DNA of 64,000 bases, taken from the NCBI RefSeq assembly GCF_963583255.1, contig NC_084819.1, forward strand, positions 21,693,460-21,757,459, written 5' to 3'. The notes beneath the pieces were generated by a model. It was not told the origin of the DNA and did not search any database. It saw only the letters and a list, made by a program, of their open reading frames with translations. Below, one piece after another: positions 40,150 to 52,433 of this stretch. The DNA comes from Pyrus communis. Taxonomy: Eukaryota; Streptophyta; Magnoliopsida; Rosales; Rosaceae. The first letter of the stretch is position 1; each line of letters opens with the position of its first letter. Position numbers and translations under genes: made by a program.

Positions 40150-42034
40150 AAGTTTTTTTTTTTTTTGTGAAACTGGTAAATTCATTGCCAGGGCTAAAGC
40201 CAATTGAGTACCAGAAAAGCCGAAAAGCACTTGGCTAACAGAGAACATAACATAATACAAACAACAGCTAGATCATTAAGGGGATTAAGAAAACTAGACG
40301 TTGCATTGAATGCAAGGCGTCACCCCTCGACAATTTAGGGAGGACAAACTAGAAGAAGGGCAAGGTGGACCGTCATAGTTGAGAACATGCACCAAAGAAG
40401 ATGAAGGTCTCACGACCTAAGTATCAGCATCCATCTCTTAAAACGATCTCAACGCACCATGTCCGCCACCAAATTGGTTGTTTTTGGAGTCCAAAACCAG
40501 TAGCAATCTTGAAAGAACTCTCTCGGTTGAACGACCCTCGCAAGGGTCAGGAAATCCTCCTAGCCGCCAAGGTGAATCGACCTCAACAGCGAAGAGATAA
40601 CCTCATTTGAATCTGATTCAACCACTATATTGGGAAATCCCAATTCTTGAGCCACACAAACACCCCCTAACTACAGACAATGCCTCTGCAACCAACAATA
40701 AAGGCTCCATAACTGAACTTCGTCAAGCTACAACAAATGCCCCAACTTGATCCATGATAACAATCCCCAAGTATCTCATCCTCGTTGCCACGCAACAGTT
40801 GGCGTCCATATTAACTTTCCGAAAATGAAGGGGATTGAGGGTCTAAGTAGTACCAGATCGGGGGATATCACTGGGACCGGAGGGAACACGGACCCTGAGA
40901 CTAATGGCCACAAAGGTGATCATCGCACTGGAGATAAAGTGAATGACTTGGCTTGGAGATATAAGGTTTTTGAGCAAAAATCATTGCACAGCGCGCCTTC
41001 TAAATCTACCAACAGGTAAAGTCAATCATCGTCAGCACTCAACCTTTCTCTTCCTTGTTCTCTGCTCACATCGAGGGCATCATCTGAAGCCAACCATTAA
41101 GGGAAGTGATTTGACTTCTGAGAACCCGATAGTTAAGAGAGCCTACAAACCAAATAGGCCCAACCCATAGGCAAATAAGAAGCATATGGTCCACAGACTC
41201 CACTTCCCCATTACAAATATGACAGATTGGAATGAGGGATGAGCGATGCTTGAATATGGCCAATTTGGTGGCTAGTGCACCCTTGAGAGCCCTCCATAAA
41301 AATGACTTAACCTTTGGCGGAACATGCATATTCCAAATCTCATTCCATCTCTTTCCCACTTGTCGAGGAGTGGAGGAAGGCCTCGCAGAATTTGGCACCC
41401 CATGAGAATGTCGCCAATGGTACCTTGACCTCACCAAGAATCTGCCATTCTTGACCCAAGGCCAAACCAGGCGATCACAACCCTAAGAGGCACCAATGCA
41501 GGTATCAAGGATCGCTACATGATCCTCTGAGGGAATGCGGTCTGATTTTCTCCAAGTCTCACGAAGAAGATTGTTGACTAATTAGAGAATCCACTGTTTG
41601 ATTTCAATCAATTTGAACACCCGCCAAAGGGCTTAGGTGTCCTGCAGGAAGCTTGGGCAGCCATTGGTCCACCCAAAATTTAATATTCTTCCCATTCATG
41701 ACTTGCCAATGAGCTCCACCCATAATGATATTTCGACCCTCAAGAAGGCTAGCCCAACCCCAGGAAGCACAGTGACCTTGCTTTGCTTCAAGGAAAGAAG
41801 TATGGGGGAAATATCGAGCTTTCAAAAATCGCACCCCCATAAGGCATTAGGCTCACAAATTATCCTCCAACATTGTTTAGCTATGAGCGTCAAGTTAACA
41901 TCTTTGAAAGAATGAAACCCCAAACCCCCCTCATTCTTCCGGTAGCCTAACTTTTCCAACGCAACCCAATGTATCTTGCGTTTCGCATCCTATGGACCCA
42001 CCTGAAATGGGCAAGCATGAAGTCGAGGTCATTA
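40150..42034 (-). mobile_element. LINE (non-LTR retrotransposon) remnant, 3' part
   Basis: On the minus strand, continuing from the fragment at 45060-45390, the ORF2 remnant reads KRKIHWVALEKLGYRKNEGG and DVNLTLIAKQCWRI (about 41980-41870), then FLKARYFPHTSFLEAKQG and WVDQWLPKLPAGHLSPLAG (41840-41604), then the reverse-transcriptase zinc-binding region FLWRALKGALATKLAIFKHR with CHICNGEVESVDHML (about 41360-41190). An RNase H-like stretch (AEALSVVRGCLC, MDQVGAFVVA) lies at about 40830-40620. A T-run at about 40151-40166 represents the poly(A) tail. Several stops and frameshifts show it is dead. The 3-bp TTA at 42032-42034 is the target site of the inserted Harbinger element. Confidence 0.85.
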
Positions 42035-42744
42035 GAGCAGTTCCAGCCCTTAAATTTTGGACCGGCACCAAGTGAAAAAAACAGCCCGGCACCCTGTCCA
42101 ACACCTCTAGCCCGCAAAACAGCCTGGCACCCAGCCCAAGCCAGGCAGCAGCCCAGCCCATTTCAGACAAACCCAGAAGCCGGTCCAAAAGGCTGGCGCG
42201 TGCACAACATTTGCAACTGGGCGCGAGTAGGCGACAGGTTTGCAAGCGGTGGGGCCCGCTTCTCAGGCCACTTACATATACCCGGCTGAGGGCTACGTGG
42301 CCCTCCTCAGAGTCGTTGGATTTCCAACGGCTAGTTTTTGTAGGCCGTTGGATTTCCAACGGTAAAAAAAATTTAAATTTGACTTTTAAATTGGACCGTC
42401 CGATCACATATCAACCGTCCACGTTTTTTTCACCAAAAAAAAAAAAAAAAAACAGGCCCAACGGTCAGAAATTTGACCGTTGGCCACGTGGCAGCTGGTT
42501 GGCTGTTGGATTTGATTATTTTTCAAATCCAACGGTCCAGATTAATTACAACATTAAAATTTATTAAAAATTAATTAAAATTTGTGATTTTTTTTTTAAA
42601 AATACAGAAAAATTTTAAAAAATTAATTTTTTTTCTTCTATAAATACCTAACCCTCATCTTCCACCTTACACCACATTTCAATATTTTCTACACTTTCTA
42701 CACTTTCTACATTTGAATATTTTGTACACTTTGAGAGAAAAAAA

Positions 42745-43015
42745 ATGACTTCGTGGAAGCTCAATGAAGATGTTACGTTGTGTGAATGTTGGGTTCGCAC
42801 TACTCATGACCCGATTACGGGTAATGAGATGGATAAGCGAGAAATGTGGAGTAAAATTACGAAATTGTTTTGCGATATACATGGAAAATATGCCAGATCT
42901 AGTCAAGGTCTTCAAGGTCGTTGGAAAAAACTCAACGCATCATTTACTTGTTGGAAAAACGCCATCTCTCATGCTTCTGGTAATCTACGTAGTGGGACAA
43001 GTTTAGCGGATAAGG
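42745..43015 (+). pseudogene. Harbinger ORF1, Myb/SANT-like DNA-binding protein, truncated
   Basis: Starting MTSWKLNEDVTLCECW, the frame shows a trihelix/SANT-like domain (EMDKREMWSKITKLF, GLQGRWKKLNASFTCW) and ends near GTSLADK. In PIF/Harbinger elements this protein helps the transposase bind element ends and enter the nucleus. The reading then runs into an AT-rich minisatellite (43020-43260), so the usual C-terminal half is absent, or an intron follows whose second exon is lost. A GTAACA donor after GCGGATAAG at 43015 makes an intron possible. A minus-strand remnant of the same gene is in the element at 20315-21405. Confidence 0.7.
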
Positions 43016-43024
43016 TAACAATAT

Positions 43025-43255
43025 TTTTATTTATTTATATGCATTCCACCCACATCAATATTTTAATTTATTTAATTTCTTATGTAATTTCTATGTAATA
43101 TGCATTCCACGTCCATCAATATTTTAATTTATTTATTTGTGTTACACCCACATCAATATTTTAATTTATTTAATTTCTTATGTAATTTCTATGTAATTTA
43201 TATGCATTCCACGTCCATCAATATTTTAATTTATTTATTTGTGTTACACCCGTAT
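43025..43255. repeat. Minisatellite inside the Harbinger element, unit about 60 bp
   Basis: The phrase TGCATTCCAC..CATCAATATTTTAATTTATT recurs about four times between 43039 and 43235, with partial units joined by TTATGTAATTTCTATGTAA. It separates ORF1 from the transposase remnant and may have replaced parts of both. Confidence 0.85.
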
Positions 43256-43283
43256 TTTTTAATACTATCTTATCCCACAATTT

Positions 43284-44351
43284 TTAATACTTCCTACACC
43301 CTTCTTGACACTTTGCGAAGTGTTTCTCTTTTTCACTCTGCGGATGTGGCACTGTTTTGACAAATGTTGACCACCTTGGGTAAATACCATCTGCAAGGTA
43401 GTATGGTCCCTCGTATTTATTACCATTAACCCAATATGTGCATCTCGGCCCATTTCCTTGTAGCAGTTCATCAAACACTGGAGATTGGGCAAGGACATTT
43501 AGGTCATTTTGAGCTCCTGGAACACCAAAAAAAGCATGCCAAATCCATGTATCAAAAGAAGTCACCGCTTCCAAAATGATGCTTTTGGCTCATTTTCTGT
43601 CGCCATAAGCTCCTTGCCACGCACTTGGACAATTTTTCCATGTCCAGTGCATGCAGTCGATGCTTCCAATCATGCCAGGGAAGCCTCGCATCTCACCCTT
43701 CCTCAGAAGCCTTCGCATGTCATTTGGCGTGGGTTGTCGAAGGTACTCATTGGTGTAGAGGGCTTCAATTGCAGAGCAAAACCGCATCAGGGACTCCAGA
43801 ACTGTTGTTTTTCCCAACCGCATCAGGGACTCCAGAACTGTTGTTTTTCCCATCCTTGCGATCTCATCCACTTGATCTGCAGATGCTCCATATGCAAGCA
43901 TTCGCAAGGCAGCCGTAATTTTTTGCTCAGGAAGAAGACCTAGAACATGAAAAACATCCTCTTTTTGCACAAAATATGGATCATGGTTGTAAACATCACT
44001 CATGATTTTATCGAACAAACTTCGTTGCATTCTAAAACGACGTCTAAAAACATGATCCGGGAAAACGCTGTTAGGAATAAAATAATCTTCCAAGAGATCT
44101 TTACCTCGTCTTTCCCTTCTTCTATCGATGTTTGCCGCACGTCTGGGTTTGGCTATCTGACCCATAGCTTCCATGATACGGCCGGAATGTGAGGCCCTCC
44201 GCCTTCTATGGTGATCATCCTCATCCTCCTCCATTGCGAAGACCTCATCTCCACCTCCACCTTGGTCAAGATTGACCAATTCTTCCTGTTGTGCCAACAA
44301 CCTTTTCTGCTGCTCTTGCAACTGTTTATACGCTCTCCTTGAAGAAGACAT
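43284..44351 (-). pseudogene. Harbinger DDE transposase (ALP1-like nuclease), broken
   Basis: The minus-strand frame starts MSSSRRAYKQLQEQQKRLLA and includes the helix-turn-helix region (DHVFRRRFRMQRSLFDKI, GLLPEQKITAALRMLAYG) and the first catalytic aspartate region (GSIDCMHWTWKNCPSAW). After AYGDRK an in-frame TGA (about 43590-43592) precedes AKSIILEAV and the second region (GVPGAQNDLNVL, ADGIYPRW). The frame stops after QEGCRKY, before the glutamate region that completes DDE. A 36-bp in-frame duplication (43780-43815 and 43816-43851) repeats GKTTVLESLMRL. Nonsense codon, lost C-terminus and duplication together mean no active transposase is made here. Confidence 0.88.
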
Positions 44352-44479
44352 TGTAAGAACTCAAGATTTGAAAACGATAAAGAAGAATTCTGAGCTAAAA
44401 AAAAGGATTGAGTTTAGTGTGAGGATGGATGTAGGGATGTAGGGTTTATATGGACAAAAAAAAAGAAGATGAGGTTCTG

Positions 44480-44800
44480 GACAATGTCACGTGGCACTAC
44501 GTGATTGGTTGAAAATCTTATCGAAATCTTGGCTAAATTATTGTAAATAGGAAGTGACACGTGGCGTGTCGGGATTGGTTGAAAATCTTATCAGAAATCT
44601 ATCTACAAAATAGTACGTTTGGATAATGACACGTGGCGTGACAAGATTGGTTAAAAATCTTATCGAAATCTTGCCTAAATTATTGTAAACAGGAAGTGAC
44701 ACGTGGGTTGTCAAGATTGGTTGAAAATCTTAGCGGAAATCTATTCAAAAAATAGTACGTTCGGATAATGACACATGGCGTGACGAGATTGGTTAAAAAT
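44480..44800. repeat. Subterminal repeats of the Harbinger element with G-box cores
   Basis: About five units of 60-70 bp alternate, each with a GTGACACGTGGCGTG-like core followed by GATTGGTTGAAAATCTTATC. CACGTGG occurs at 44488, 44558, 44630 and 44700, and a degenerate CACATGG near 44770. Such subterminal repeats usually bind the element's own transposase or ORF1. CACGTGG is also the plant G-box/ABRE core. One unit survives in the derivative at about 20580-20608. Confidence 0.8.
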
Positions 44801-45059
44801 CCTATCCGAAATTAAAACTATTTTTATTTATTTATTATTTTATAAAAAATTTATTTAATATTTTAAATGGACTGGGTGCCAGCGCATTTTGTAGTGGTGA
44901 AGATCGTTTGTGCCAGCGCATTTTTAAACTAGGTGCCAGCACATTTTTTTTGGGATGGAGATGCTTTGGCCTATTACTGTTCATTGGGTCTATTACTGTT
45001 CACTGAAGTGGATAAATGGGTTAAGTGCTGGCGCAAAGTCTTTAGGGGTGGAGTTGCTC

Positions 45060-45390
45060 TTACAGATGGAGACCAAGAACTTGAAAATATTCATCAAGCA
45101 AGTTGGAATGGGCTGGGCCACTACTTTGATCAAAACTTCTTTTCCAGTTGGGAAGAGAAGGTTCTACCTCCATCCTTGAAGCTTCCCCAGAATCCGACCC
45201 TTGACATGCGCAAGTGCATGGCGTTTAGACCTACCCCAATTTGAAGGGGTTCCAAGGTATAGGCCCGGGTCATTAACTTGCTGCTTACGCAGAATACCTG
45301 CCAACTTCGAACCCAAATCGCAACGCATATTTGCACCAAAGAAAATGCTAGACTTGTACAAGCTGATCTTATGAAATCTATATTGAGCCC
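45060..45390 (-). mobile_element. LINE remnant, 5' part (reverse transcriptase)
   Basis: The minus strand reads ISLYKSSIFFGANM, then GLYLGTPSNWGRSKRHALAH and VKGRILGKLQGW, the typical end of a plant L1-type reverse transcriptase domain. It continues across the Harbinger insertion into KRKIHWVALEKLG at about 41980. The upstream limit is unclear and probably near 45390. It looks 5'-truncated, as LINE copies often are. Confidence 0.8.
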
Positions 45391-45607
45391 AATATACAGT
45401 TACAAAATTGAAAAATGGGCTTATAATTGATTTGAGAGCCATATACCCATCAACCTTTTTGGACATCACAACACAACAAAGCCCCAAGGACAAAACTGGC
45501 AACAAAAATGTAAGTAGAGTTATAAAACTAAATTAGGGTTTCATCTGGTACATAGCCTCCTCGGACTTTGAGAGAGAACTCGCAGCCTCCGGTCTCGACC
45601 AAGCAAA
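45391..45607 (+). promoter_or_regulatory. Promoter and 5' UTR of eL38
   Basis: Site II-like words AGCCCA (about 45389) and TGGGCT (about 45415) and a telo-box in reverse (TTAGGGTTT, 45533-45541) lie just upstream of the start codon. This is the usual architecture of plant ribosomal protein promoters. The LINE fragment starts within about 220 bp of the ATG, so the promoter is short. Confidence 0.65.
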
Positions 45608-47085
<1,478 letters not shown>

Positions 47086-48278
47086 ACAAGGATTTTGGAG
47101 TAGCTGGTGGGCAAATTCTAGTGAATGCAGCAATGGAATGAAATCTATTTTTGTTTGAACTTAAAAAGATTATTATGGCCGGATGATGATGATAACGTTG
47201 TTGGTATTAGATGTTAAAATGCCGAGATATTTGTGGTTAATGTGTGTGTGTGTGTGTGACGTAAGTGATTTGTTTAGATGTTTTAGTTATGGATCCATCT
47301 GGTTTGTGTTTCCGTGTTGGTGTTCGGAGTTAACGGTTAACAGTTTTGAAAGGAAATGGAATTGGAAACAGAAACAGAGGTAGAATCTAGAATGTGAGCA
47401 AGAGATTTTCGTTTGGGATATGCTTCTTATATGCCTTGGGAAGTATGTCGGACTACTCGCATTATCCGGCCTCATCCGATGGATAACTATTGAATTGAAT
47501 TGCCGGAGGCACTGGCTTGGACGGTTTGGTGCAACAACAACCTAAACTAATTAGAGGGAGAGCCAGAGAAGTTGGTGAGGGGGAGTGGGGAGTTTAAAAA
47601 CTATTTCACTTTAAAATTAAGTAATAAAAAAGAGTTCGGTAAAAATCAAATATCTAAAAACATAACCTCCAAGCAGTTGCTTTAAAATTAATAATCATGA
47701 GATAATTCAAAGTCGCATGTACGGAAAAGAAAAGTGTCAAAATATGAGCTACTTCCCCTAATAAAAGCATAAAACAAATGCAACAAGATGGAAATCCTTC
47801 AGTATTCACTTTGAGGACATTTTTTGGCTCATTCCCAATGACGGAGCTATTCCTCGTTTCTGCACTAGAAATTTTGATATTAAAAACATAAAAATAAAAA
47901 ATTATGCACACAAGGTGATTAACAAGCCAAACACAGGATAATAATAACATCTAATTTATAGTTTGACAAAAAAATTTAATAATAACAATAATTTTAAATT
48001 ACATAGAAATTGACAATTAAATTATTTCTTTAGCATTAAAAAACGTGTTTATTTTTTATTGATAATTTATCATTTAATTTACAAATTTTTACTTATAAAT
48101 TCAATTTCTCTAGCATTACGCATATTAGATAGACGACACAAAAACAAAAACATTATACATACATGTGGATGTGATGCCGTTCTCTTACTTGTCACTTTGA
48201 CTCACTCTGCATACGTAGTAGTTGTGGGAGAGACAAGAGGAGACGAGAAGAGAAGAGAACAACGGCATAGCAATATCC
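47086..48278. other. eL38 3' flank and LCAT4-like promoter
   Basis: No gene seen. It contains a (GT)n run at about 47241-47258, the eL38 3' UTR on the left, and AT-rich DNA with the LCAT4-like 5' UTR (AGAGACAAGAGG... region, about 48225) on the right. Confidence 0.5.
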
Positions 48279-51200
48279 ATGGCAGGCCGCTGCTTCTGCC
48301 CCTGTTTCGACTTCGAACACGAGAACCGCACCTCCTCCGACACGGAGGTGGAGCCGGTGCTGCTGGTTTCTGGCATAGGAGGCTCCATTCTGCACTCCAA
48401 GAGGAGGAAGTTGGGGTTCGACACCCGGGTCTGGGTCCGGATCTTATTGGCTGACTTGGAGTTCAAGAAGAAGCTATGGTCTATCTACAATCCCCAAACA
48501 GGTTGCTTTCTCTCTCTTTCTATACACTCTTCCTCCCTCCTGTTTATACTTGCGTAATATTAATATTGTATGTATATATATCCATCCATCCATAAACACA
48601 CACAATTGCAATTAGCTCTGGAGCAAGATTATACAAGCGAGAGACTCAGACAGACAAGTCTAAGTGTTGGTCTTTTTATTGTTTTCTTTCGAAATTGAGA
48701 ACCTTGTTTTGGGTCGGTGGCAATTGGGAAACCAAACCAAAATGTATGCCGGAAAGAAAGACAAGACAAAGACAAGTGTGGAATTTTTTCAATCGTCTCA
48801 TCTGTCACTGTTTGCTTGCTGGATTCTACTGGGATTGGGAAGAGACCATGCATAACATGATACTTTTAGTCAGTGTTAAGATTTACCATTTCATTGTTAA
48901 GATATCGTCACATGCATTCGAATCAATTGGATATATGCAAACATGTTTCAACTTTCATCTATCATGTTACGATTTCATTCAAAATTTATAAACCAAGTCA
49001 AAATTTTATTTCAAGAGCTATCATTTCCCTTCAAGATTAGTTTGTATGATCTTCTCATAAACATGAATGAAGCATCAAATCCAATGGCCACCAGGTTGGT
49101 TTCCTACCATTTGAATCATGTAAGATGCCTAAAACATGTTAGTCTAGGGAAATCACAAATTCATCTCCAATTTTGTGTCTGTTATTTGATGTTCTAGTTC
49201 TGTGTAGAATCAGTCTCTAACTAGACTCATTTGCCTTTCCAGGTTATACTGAAACGCTAGACAAAGACACTGAAATTGTGGTCCCAGATGATGATTACGG
49301 CCTGTATGCAATTGATATTCTAGATCCTTCCTGGGTTAGAATTATACTTGTCTCCATGGATTCTCATAGTTTGGTTATGACATCACTGAATTATGGGCTT
49401 ATATTATATTTCTTCATGTTTCCAGTTTGTCAAATTGATACGTTTGAAAGAGGTATACCAGTTCCATGATATGATTGATATGCTTGTTGGATGTGGATAT
49501 AAGAAGGGAACCACTTTGTTTGGATACGGATATGATTTTCGACAAAGCAATAGGTAACTTCTTTTCAGCTGGTTACTTTTTTTTGGTGGCTAAATTTTTA
49601 TAGTAATTGTATGCAAGCAACCATTTGTGGTATTTGAACTATCACAACCATGTTTGACAATTGGGTTCCTTGTTTGCGATATTCTGACCACCGTGGTTAT
49701 TATGTTGGCAGAATTGACAAGTTAATGGAAGGTCTTAAGGTGAAACTGGAAACTGCTTACAAGGCTTCTGGGGGTAGAAAAGTGAATATAATTTCGCATT
49801 CAATGGGTGGACTGCTAGTCACATGTTTTATGTCACTCCATAATGATGTGCGCATACTGTCTCTTGGTGACTAGTTGAAGTTTATGAATTGTCATCAAAT
49901 ATATGCTGAAAATATAAACTCCTCTTCTCACTAGAGGCAAATCATTGATTGGCAGGTATTTTCGAAGTACGTGAGTAAATGGATCTGCATAGCTTGCCCT
50001 TTTCAAGGTAGTTTCCTTTATTCCAATTGTCTTCGTATTTGGACATATGTCAGCGGTACTTAGTGAAATCTGTTCGTTGAATCTTCTCAGGTAGCTAGAA
50101 AACCATACTATGCATTCCCTTTCGGCCTCTTTTGCTCAACATCCCAATATTTAGTCTTCTTAGACTGGGAGTCAAAGCATTTGATAAAATTGCGATATTT
50201 ATGCTTTCATCCCTGATTGTTGATTATAAAATTCAAATTACAGGTGCACCAGGATGCATCAATGATTCTCTCTTAACTGGATTACAGTTTGTTGAAGGCT
50301 TGGAAAGTTACTTTTTTGTATCAAGGTGGACTATGCACCAGCTGGTAATACATTGAATTAAACACTTGAACACCATAAAGAATTGCTCAATGTCGTTCTT
50401 GTAATATGTAATTGACTTGCATACTTATTTTCCTTTTTTAGGAAGTTGGGCATATCCGTCCAGCCAATCAAAATAATAAAGATATTATTGTTCTTTATAG
50501 CATTTCATCCCTAACAAGTATTTGGCTACATTTTTCAGTTCTTAACTTCTTACCATTTTTTATTCGATAAGGTGTGCTATTAGGAAGAACTAAATCTGAA
50601 TAAATTTGTTTTCACATATAGTTGGTTGAGTGTCCATCAATCTATGAGATGTTGGCAAATCCAAAATTTAATTGGAAAAGGCGCCCAGAAATTCAGGTTT
50701 GGAGGAACAATTCTACAGAAGGAGAAACCTTGGTTGATTTGGAGTCTTATGGCCCAATTGAAAGCATTCCCTTGTTTGAAGAAGCATTGATACATAATGA
50801 GGTACCACTTTTCTGATTTTTCTTTCTACAAAACTCTGGAAAAGTCTTCAAAATTTCTTGCGTTATTTTGGCTTGTTTTGTTATGTATTATTTCATGTGC
50901 CTAAACCATTGGGGCAAATCTTGCTTTCTGGTGTGGTGTTGTACTGTATTTAGGAAAACAATTATACATCTAATATTGATTAAATCCAATACTTATCAGA
51001 GCTCAAGATGGATACACTATGCTAGCAGCCCAGCACTATAGACAACTTTATCTAGTAACACATCAATCATGTTGTCAATGCCAGTGGACAATAGTTGTTT
51101 CAGGTTGCAATTGTTGTCCGAGTTTTGTCTCCCTGCACATATCCGAATGTCTTGCCATTACTTCTTTCTCTCTTAATCAATAGCCTGAGCTTATGTCAAT

Positions 51201-52433
51201 CTCTTTCATTGCAGCTAAATTATGATGGTAAAACGGTAGCTTTGCCATTTAACCATTCTATTCTCAGATGGGCTGCTGAGACTCGCCAAGTTTTGAACAG
51301 TGCTAAACTACCAGATAGCGTCAGCTTCTATAACATTTATGGCACATCGTTCGACACCCCTTTTGATGTTTGGTACGTAAGAGAACTACTTTATGAATTA
51401 AGAATACTTAAGGAATTTAAATTCAAAATAAGTAGCAGCTGGACCCATACTTAAATTAAAACAGGAAACATGTGAACAGGGTTTGCAATCCTTGGTATGA
51501 CTGGTTGCTCAGTTGAGACGGAGATGTTTATTATTTTAGTACACGTGCGAACTAATTTTGCAAAATAAAATAAAGAACTAGTAGAAATTGACTAGCAGAA
51601 CAAATTTAAATGGAAGTTCTCAAGGTTTGACATTGTAAAATAAAATGGTTTGATGAATATACAATCCAGAGGTGTATCATTCTGTTTATTTCATAAGCTG
51701 TATCATCTCCCTATCGAGTTATGTAACTGTTAATTTGGTAGTGATCTGACATATATATTACTAATGCAGTTACGGTTCGGAGACATCTCCAATACAGGAC
51801 CTGTCTGAAATATGCCATTCAATTGTGAGTTATTTACTGTTTGTGAAACCTTAAGTCATGTGTGTAGGTATCCCATCGGTTCAAAGATTTAACTTTTAAA
51901 CAGCCTAGATCTTGTGTCCTTTGATCTCTGATCGCTGAAGTAGTCTTTAATAGTAGCTTCCAGTTTTGACACAGATTATGCACCCCTGGGATGTTAATGC
52001 TTTTATGCCCTATGTCCTCTCTGTGATTTACACGATCTCTTTCTTTCCAGCCTCAGTATTCTTATGTGGATGGAGATGAAACAGTTCCGGCTGAGTCAGC
52101 AAAGGTGCGCTATCCGACCTTTCATATGATCCTAGTGTTAATATATATGCTCTATTCAATAGTTCCTGCTGGGTTTTATTTGCGAAGTATTGTTGTGGTT
52201 TCAGAATTTGAGCGAATTTGATCGAACTTTCTATCTTAATTACTATTGAACAGGCAGATGGATTTGCTGCAGTGGAAAGAGTAGCAATAGCTGCAAGGCA
52301 CCGGGAATTATTGCGGGACAAAACAGTTTTTCAACATATCCAAAGGTGGTTGGGAGTCGAACAGAAGGTCAGCAGACATTCTAAGATATCCAAAGTTGCA
52401 GACGCCTCTTCAAATAAGCATGCAAATGTGTGA
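48279..52433 (+). CDS. LCAT4: LCAT-like phospholipase A, LCAT4 type
   Basis: This is an alpha/beta hydrolase of the lecithin:cholesterol acyltransferase family. Arabidopsis LCAT4 is described as a cytosolic Ca2+-independent phospholipase A. Eleven phase-checked exons (48279-48501, 49243-49334, 49426-49553, 49712-49847, 49956-50007, 50244-50344, 50622-50801, 51215-51372, 51770-51824, 52051-52104, 52254-52433) give 452 residues. The N-terminus [20 protein letters not shown] is Cys-rich and lacks a signal peptide, which suggests a cytosolic or peripheral enzyme. Visible elements are [15 protein letters not shown] (oxyanion/lid), the nucleophile elbow IISHSMGG, the family strand [12 protein letters not shown], and the acid-loop region [13 protein letters not shown]. 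The C-terminal His of the triad is probably in [11 protein letters not shown]3 (PLA1) is the nearest alternative. Confidence 0.9.

Larger units (their letters stand above)
42035..45059. mobile_element. PIF/Harbinger DNA transposon, 3025 bp, defective
   Basis: Terminal repeats are GAGCAGTTCCAGCCC at the left and, inverted, GAGCAACTCCACCCC at the right. TTA flanks both ends (42032-42034 and 45060-45062), the classic Harbinger duplication. The element carries the family's two genes in opposite orientation: a Myb/SANT-like ORF1 on plus and a DDE transposase on minus, both damaged. Its right subterminal region holds about five related units of 60-70 bp. It sits inside a LINE remnant. Confidence 0.92.

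Noticed and set aside
41637..42567. Plus-strand frames over the LINE and the left Harbinger end, including a 118-codon frame.
   Set aside because: They are opposite to the LINE coding strand or cross the transposon boundary, and carry no recognisable domain.
43509..43943. A 144-codon plus-strand frame.
   Set aside because: It is the antisense shadow of the transposase, including the duplicated 36-bp block.
48664..49197. Plus-strand frames of 63 to 98 codons within the first intron of the LCAT4-like gene.
   Set aside because: They are in the intron between exons 48501 and 49243, with no similarity to the family and no splice support.
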